Source: JBCBSK01 sp039819185 (GTDB taxonomy: Bacteria; Pseudomonadota; Alphaproteobacteria; Rhizobiales; Tepidamorphaceae). From it: a DNA stretch of 27,861 bases. The stretch lies in contig JBCBSK010000032.1 of NCBI GenBank assembly GCA_039819185.1, forward strand, positions 1 to 27,861. Direction: 5' to 3'. How positions within the stretch are numbered: position 1 is the stretch's first letter; every line of letters starts with the position of its first letter. The position numbers and the translations under genes were made by a program. This document shows positions 24,360 to 27,861 of this stretch, one piece after another. The notes under the pieces are model-generated. The model made no database searches, was not told where the DNA came from, and saw only the letters and a program-made list of their open reading frames with translations.

Positions 24360-24434
24360 GAGTCCCTGAGGCGTCGTGAATGATCTGACCGGTCAGGTAG
24401 AATGTTTATGGCGCTTGGGCAAGATCACGCGCAA

Positions 24435-24467
24435 GGGGCTATAGACTGTTTCACGTGAAACAGCCCC
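24435..24467. other. GGGGCT/AGCCCC stem enclosing parS 2
   Basis: GGGGCT (24435-24440) and AGCCCC (24462-24467) are inverted arms around the parS palindrome (itself extended by one base pair to CTGTTTCACGTGAAACAG, 24446-24463). In the mnmG leader RNA this could form a nested hairpin 76-108 bases before the start codon. Function beyond ParB binding is inference. Confidence 0.4.
24447..24462. promoter_or_regulatory. parS: parS centromere site 2 (mnmG-mnmE gap)
   Basis: A second perfect copy of TGTTTCACGTGAAACA, in the 118-base intergenic region between mnmG and mnmE and 2060 bases from the first. Both copies are close to parAB, the usual placement of chromosomal parS clusters. Confidence 0.97.
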
Positions 24468-24477
24468 AGCGTCATTG

Positions 24478-25812
24478 CTACTTCCCAATACAGAATGACG
24501 CGAACACGACATCGAGCAAGTCCTCAACATCCACACGGCCCGTGAGATGTTCCATCGAGCGCACGGCTGTCATCACATCGTCGGCGACAAGCTCAGGCGA
24601 TTGTACGACATCGCCAGCCTGTGCCTGCTGCAAAGCCCGTATCGCCCGAAACACCGCCACGCGATGCCGCTCCCGCGTAACAACCGTGCTCTCTCCCTCG
24701 GGTCGAGCAACCATCAGGCGCTCTCGGACAGCCTCGACCAAAGCGTCGAGGCCCGCGCCTGTCACCGCTGACGTTGCGATCCATAACCGCATATCCAGAT
24801 CGGAGCGTTCATAAAGATCGGACTTGGTCGCTACACGAAGAATGGTCTCCTCTGGTATGCGACCGCCATCAAAATCCGGCTCCCCGCCACCCTCCGACAG
24901 CCACAGAACAAGATCGGCATCCTCAATACGCGTCAGAGCGCGCCGCACACCTTCCTGCTCGATGGCGTCACTGGTCGCGCGCAACCCCGCCGTATCGACA
25001 AGCACCGCCGGAATTCCATCCAGATCAAGGTGAACCTCGAGCATGTCGCGAGTCGTCCCGGCAATCTCGGAGACAATCGCGGCATCCCGTCCCGCAAGCG
25101 CATTCAACAAGCTGGACTTACCGGCGTTGGGCGCACCTGCGATCACAACGGTCACACCATCGCGGACACGCTCACCCCAAGCCGAGGTCGCAAGATGTCC
25201 TTCCATGTCCGAGATCAGCTCAGACAGCAGTGGGCGAATCCGGATCGGCAGATCGGCCGGGATATCCTCCTCATCAACAAAGTCGATTTCCGCGGTAATC
25301 AGCGCTGCGAGTTCGATCAGGCGCTGCCGCCACCCGTCATAAAGATCCCGCAGGTGTCCACCTGCCTGCCTCAAAGCCTGGTCACGCTGCAGCGCTGTCT
25401 CAGCCATCAACAGATCGCCCAGCCCCTCAACCGATGTCAGATCCAGCTTGCCGTTGAGAAATGCGCGGCGGGTAAACTCCCCTGCCGCGGCTGGACGCAG
25501 GCCAGCACTGTTGCCCAAAGCCTCAAGCACACCGGACACAACAGCTGATCCGCCATGAACATGGAATTCAACGATGTTTTCGCCGGTGAAACTATCGGGC
25601 TCGGGGAAAGTAAGGACCAACGCCTGATCCAAAAGCCGCCCTGATTCGTCGCGCAAACACCGCAGCGTCGCAACGCGGGGTGCGGGAAGCTCACCGCCAG
25701 CCATGATCCTACAAGCGTTGAAAGCTTGCGGTCCCGATACGCGCACAACAGCCACAGCGGCGATACCACGACCGGTCGATAGAGCAAAGATCGTATCTTG
25801 AGATTGGGTCAT
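24478..25812 (-). CDS. mnmE: tRNA modification GTPase MnmE
   Basis: A G-protein partner of MnmG in tRNA wobble-uridine modification; 444 residues (E. coli 454). The N-terminal THF-binding domain has DTIFALSTGRGIAAVAVVRVSG and VEFHVHGGSAVVSGVLEAL, FTRRAFLNGKLDLTSVEGLGDL (about 113-134). The inserted G domain has the Walker A GAPNAGKSSLLNAL (about 222-235), the switch region IVSEIAGTTRDMLEV, and DTAGLR (G3). The C-terminus ends in FCIGK, the conserved Cys-Ile-Gly-Lys with the catalytic Cys. It is followed by a 118-base gap with parS, then mnmG. It lies 55 bases after rho. The classical name is trmE. Confidence 0.98.
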   Translation of the reverse strand: MTQSQDTIFALSTGRGIAAVAVVRVSGPQAFNACRIMAGGELPAPRVATLRCLRDESGRLLDQALVLTFPEPDSFTGENIVEFHVHGGSAVVSGVLEALGNSAGLRPAAAGEFTRRAFLNGKLDLTSVEGLGDLLMAETALQRDQALRQAGGHLRDLYDGWRQRLIELAALITAEIDFVDEEDIPADLPIRIRPLLSELISDMEGHLATSAWGERVRDGVTVVIAGAPNAGKSSLLNALAGRDAAIVSEIAGTTRDMLEVHLDLDGIPAVLVDTAGLRATSDAIEQEGVRRALTRIEDADLVLWLSEGGGEPDFDGGRIPEETILRVATKSDLYERSDLDMRLWIATSAVTGAGLDALVEAVRERLMVARPEGESTVVTRERHRVAVFRAIRALQQAQAGDVVQSPELVADDVMTAVRSMEHLTGRVDVEDLLDVVFASFCIGK

Positions 25813-25867
25813 CGCGGGTCAATTGTCCTGCGCAACGCGAACAGCCTGACCCGATTATGCTGGCCGA

Positions 25868-27133
25868 TCAGGTGTTCATGGAATCGAAGAACTCGGAGTT
25901 CGTCTTCGTCTGGCGCAGCTTGTCGAGCAGGAACTCAATCGCATCTACCGTCCCCATCGGATTGAGGATACGACGCAGCACATACATCTTCTTGAGATCT
26001 TCCGGCCGTACCAGAAGCTCTTCCTTGCGCGTGCCGGATCGGGTGATGTCGATCGACGGGAAGACACGCTTATCCGAAACTTTGCGGTCGAGAATGATCT
26101 CGGAGTTACCAGTTCCCTTGAACTCCTCGAAGATAACCTCATCCATACGGCTGCCGGTATCAATCAGCGCGGTTGCGATAATGGTCAACGACCCGCCTTC
26201 CTCGATGTTGCGGGCTGCCCCAAAGAAGCGTTTCGGACGCTGTAGGGCATTGGCGTCAACACCCCCGGTCAGCACTTTCCCGGAAGATGGGACGACGGTG
26301 TTATAGGCCCGGCCAAGTCGGGTGATCGAGTCCAGAAGAATCACCACGTCACGGCCATGCTCAACAAGACGCTTGGCCTTCTCGATGACCATCTCGGCAA
26401 CCTGGACGTGGCGCGTAGCCGGTTCGTCGAAGGTCGAAGAGACAACTTCGCCGTTCACCGAACGCTGCATGTCGGTCACTTCCTCTGGCCGCTCATCGAT
26501 CAGCAACACGATCAGATAGCATTCGGGATGATTGGCTGTGATGGAATGTGCGATGTTCTGCAACAGAACTGTCTTGCCTGTGCGTGGCGGCGCGACGATC
26601 AAGCCGCGCTGCCCCTTGCCGAGGGGTGAAACAAGATCGATGACGCGGGCCGAAAAATCCTTGATCGTCGGATTCTCGATCTCCATCTCAATTCGTTGGG
26701 TCGGATAGAGCGGCGTCAGATTGTCGAAATGAACCTTATGCTTCTGAGCTTCCGGTTCTTCGAAATTGATCGCGTTGACCTTCAACAATGCGAAATAGCG
26801 TTCACCATCCTTTGGGCTACGTATCTCGCCTTCGACTGTGTCCCCGGTCCGAAGGGCAAAACGTCGTATCTGGCTCGGGCTAACGTAGATATCGTCAGGT
26901 CCAGGCAGATAGTTGGCATCGGGTGATCGCAGAAAGCCGAAACCATCATGCAAGACTTCAACAACACCTTCGCCAATAATATCTGTGCCTTGTGTCGCAA
27001 GTTCTTTCAGTATTGCAAAAAGCAATTCTTGCTTTCGCAACGCACTAGCGTTCTCAATTTCGAGTTCTTCCGCAAAAACTAACAGTTCTTGCGGTGTCTT
27101 GGACTTAAGGTCCTTAAGTTTCATTTCCCGCAT
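25868..27133 (-). CDS. rho: Transcription termination factor Rho
   Basis: A hexameric RNA-dependent ATPase/helicase that terminates transcription; 421 residues (E. coli 419). Start ATG 27133 (MREMKLKDLK) is preceded by AGGAG (27144-27148 on this strand); the frame stays open to 27307 without family-like sequence. The N-terminal Rho_N domain (about 1-50) has TPQELLVFAEELEIENASALRKQELLFAILK. The cold-shock-like RNA-binding domain follows (GFGFLRSPDANYLPGPDDIYVSPSQIRRF, about 65-95). The ATPase core has RGLIVAPPRTGKTVLLQNIA (Walker A, about 175-190) and VVILLDSITRLGRAYN (Walker B, about 265-280), and the Q/R-loop GTRKEELL near the end. The 196-base leader may host Rho autoregulation, as known in E. 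coli. Confidence 0.98.
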   Translation of the reverse strand: MREMKLKDLKSKTPQELLVFAEELEIENASALRKQELLFAILKELATQGTDIIGEGVVEVLHDGFGFLRSPDANYLPGPDDIYVSPSQIRRFALRTGDTVEGEIRSPKDGERYFALLKVNAINFEEPEAQKHKVHFDNLTPLYPTQRIEMEIENPTIKDFSARVIDLVSPLGKGQRGLIVAPPRTGKTVLLQNIAHSITANHPECYLIVLLIDERPEEVTDMQRSVNGEVVSSTFDEPATRHVQVAEMVIEKAKRLVEHGRDVVILLDSITRLGRAYNTVVPSSGKVLTGGVDANALQRPKRFFGAARNIEEGGSLTIIATALIDTGSRMDEVIFEEFKGTGNSEIILDRKVSDKRVFPSIDITRSGTRKEELLVRPEDLKKMYVLRRILNPMGTVDAIEFLLDKLRQTKTNSEFFDSMNT

Positions 27134-27329
27134 GTCCGGGAGACTCCTGGGAATAAGCGTCGTCTGGATTTGGTCGCACGCTCGATTCGGGCGCGGCCAA
27201 GGAACGATGACGTAGGAGAAGCGCTGTGGGCCCGTATGCTCGGGCGGATACGCAACAGCGCGATTGGAAGTGACTCCGCATATAGCGTGGAGATAGCGGC
27301 CCGACAAGCCCGCTGGTCACACGAAGGCG
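27134..27329. promoter_or_regulatory. Leader/intergenic region between hemJ and rho
   Basis: 196 bases without a supported gene, read toward rho. It contains the AGGAG ribosome site for rho (27144-27148) and a -10-like TATATG (about 27278-27283, minus strand). No strong intrinsic terminator for hemJ was seen. The rho leader in other bacteria is a site of Rho-dependent autoregulation, which is only inferred here. Confidence 0.35.
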
Positions 27330-27800
27330 TCAGAACGGTTTAACGATCACCAGAATCACGACTGCAATCATCAGGACAGTTGGAACTTCATTGACGATAC
27401 GCCAATGCCTCTGCGGTTTGTCAGCACGATCCTCCGCAAAAGACTGCACAGCGCGAGCGAGATAGTGATGCACACCCGTCAACGCCACAACCAATGCCAG
27501 CTTTGCGTGAAGCCAGCCGCCCGCAAGGTTGAACACAACCACTGCAATCCAAAGACCAAGAACCCAGGAGATCGCCATTGCCGGGTTCATAATCGCCCGC
27601 AACAATCGGCGTTCCATGGTCTTGAAGGTTTCGCTCATCTCAGAGCCGGGGCTGGCGACAGCATGATAGACAAACAATCGCGGCAGATAGAGCAATCCCG
27701 CCATCCAGGCGATAACAGCGACAACATGAACGGACTTGACCCAAGGATAGGCCGCAACTGGCAGATACAAGATCAACAGGACAGTCGAAATCACCGTCAT
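27330..27800 (-). CDS. hemJ: Protoporphyrinogen IX oxidase HemJ (start may lie beyond the window)
   Basis: An integral membrane protein (UPF0093) that oxidises protoporphyrinogen IX to protoporphyrin IX in haem synthesis. From ATG 27800 it has 156 residues and about four transmembrane segments. The conserved core is YPWVKSVHVVAVIAWMAGLLYLPRLFVYHA (about residues 18-47, with the haem-liganding His), then ERRLLRAIMNPAMAISWVLGLW, GGWLHAKLALVVALTGVHHYLA (about 94-115), and WRIVNEVPTVLMIAVVILVIVKPF at the end. The frame is open past the ATG to the window edge without another start codon; those 20 codons (GREAKRAAYIRGGVYLS) precede a hydrophobic run, so the true start may be outside and the feature would then be partial. 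No hemE or other haem gene is visible. Confidence 0.9.
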   Translation of the reverse strand: MTVISTVLLILYLPVAAYPWVKSVHVVAVIAWMAGLLYLPRLFVYHAVASPGSEMSETFKTMERRLLRAIMNPAMAISWVLGLWIAVVVFNLAGGWLHAKLALVVALTGVHHYLARAVQSFAEDRADKPQRHWRIVNEVPTVLMIAVVILVIVKPF

Positions 27801-27861
27801 GCTGAGATAGACGCCGCCACGAATGTAAGCCGCGCGCTTTGCTTCCCGCCCGCTTAAAGCC

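Noticed and set aside
27134..27307. Upstream extension of rho by 58 codons
   Set aside because: The added sequence is not Rho-like and the AGGAG site precedes the ATG at 27133.
1..27861. CRISPR array, tRNA/rRNA, prophage, toxin-antitoxin or defence island
   Set aside because: No repeated spacer pattern, RNA gene or corresponding protein family was seen; all large ORFs are assigned to core or metabolic genes.

Overview
The window looks like the chromosome of a GC-rich alphaproteobacterium, most likely related to Hyphomicrobiales/Rhizobiales. Three things support this: several gene blocks typical of that class (etfA-hbd; tlpA/argH-lptM-lysA-TIGR02302 protein; leuS-lptE-holA; hemJ-rho-mnmE-mnmG-rsmG-parA-parB), a RIME-like palindromic repeat of the kind common in rhizobia, and parS sites with the standard sequence. 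No rRNA, tRNA, CRISPR array, insertion sequence, integrase or phage gene was seen. The genus cannot be fixed from sequence reading alone.

Layout. 1-1957 (+): the end of an electron-transfer flavoprotein gene (etfA) and a 3-hydroxybutyryl-CoA dehydrogenase gene, i.e. fatty-acid/butanoate oxidation feeding electrons to ETF. 2014-3413 (+): a 65-residue YjfB-like protein and a DMT-family exporter. 3452-5486: a divergent pair, a limonene-monooxygenase-like LLM flavoprotein (-) and an NADPH-dependent FMN reductase (+). 5498-9778: tlpA (-) back to back with argH (+), then a MOSC protein, the lipoprotein lptM and lysA. 10021-14494: a large membrane protein with a Gln/Gly-rich tract, a stand-alone cyclic-nucleotide-binding domain protein, an orphan OmpR-type response regulator and a divergent L,D-transpeptidase-like protein. 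14498-19734: the yggS PLP protein (-), then leuS-lptE-holA (+). 19930-27800 (-): hemJ, rho, mnmE, mnmG, rsmG, parA, parB, a classical origin-proximal cluster.

How it works together. The right half is a chromosome-segregation centre. ParA and ParB are encoded next to two perfect 16-bp parS palindromes, one inside the rsmG coding sequence and one between mnmG and mnmE, so the window is probably close to the replication origin although dnaA is not included. mnmE and mnmG encode the two partners of one tRNA wobble-uridine modification, and rsmG modifies 16S rRNA. lptM and lptE both serve the LptD outer-membrane LPS translocon but lie in different operons. argH and lysA are amino-acid biosynthesis genes in one colinear run.

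No clearly undescribed multi-gene system was found. The more interesting points are the parS site that doubles as codons of RsmG, the Tat-like signal on LptE, the LLM/FMN-reductase pair, the L,D-transpeptidase-like protein without a signal peptide, and several palindromic intergenic elements. No gene-free stretch exceeds 300 bases.
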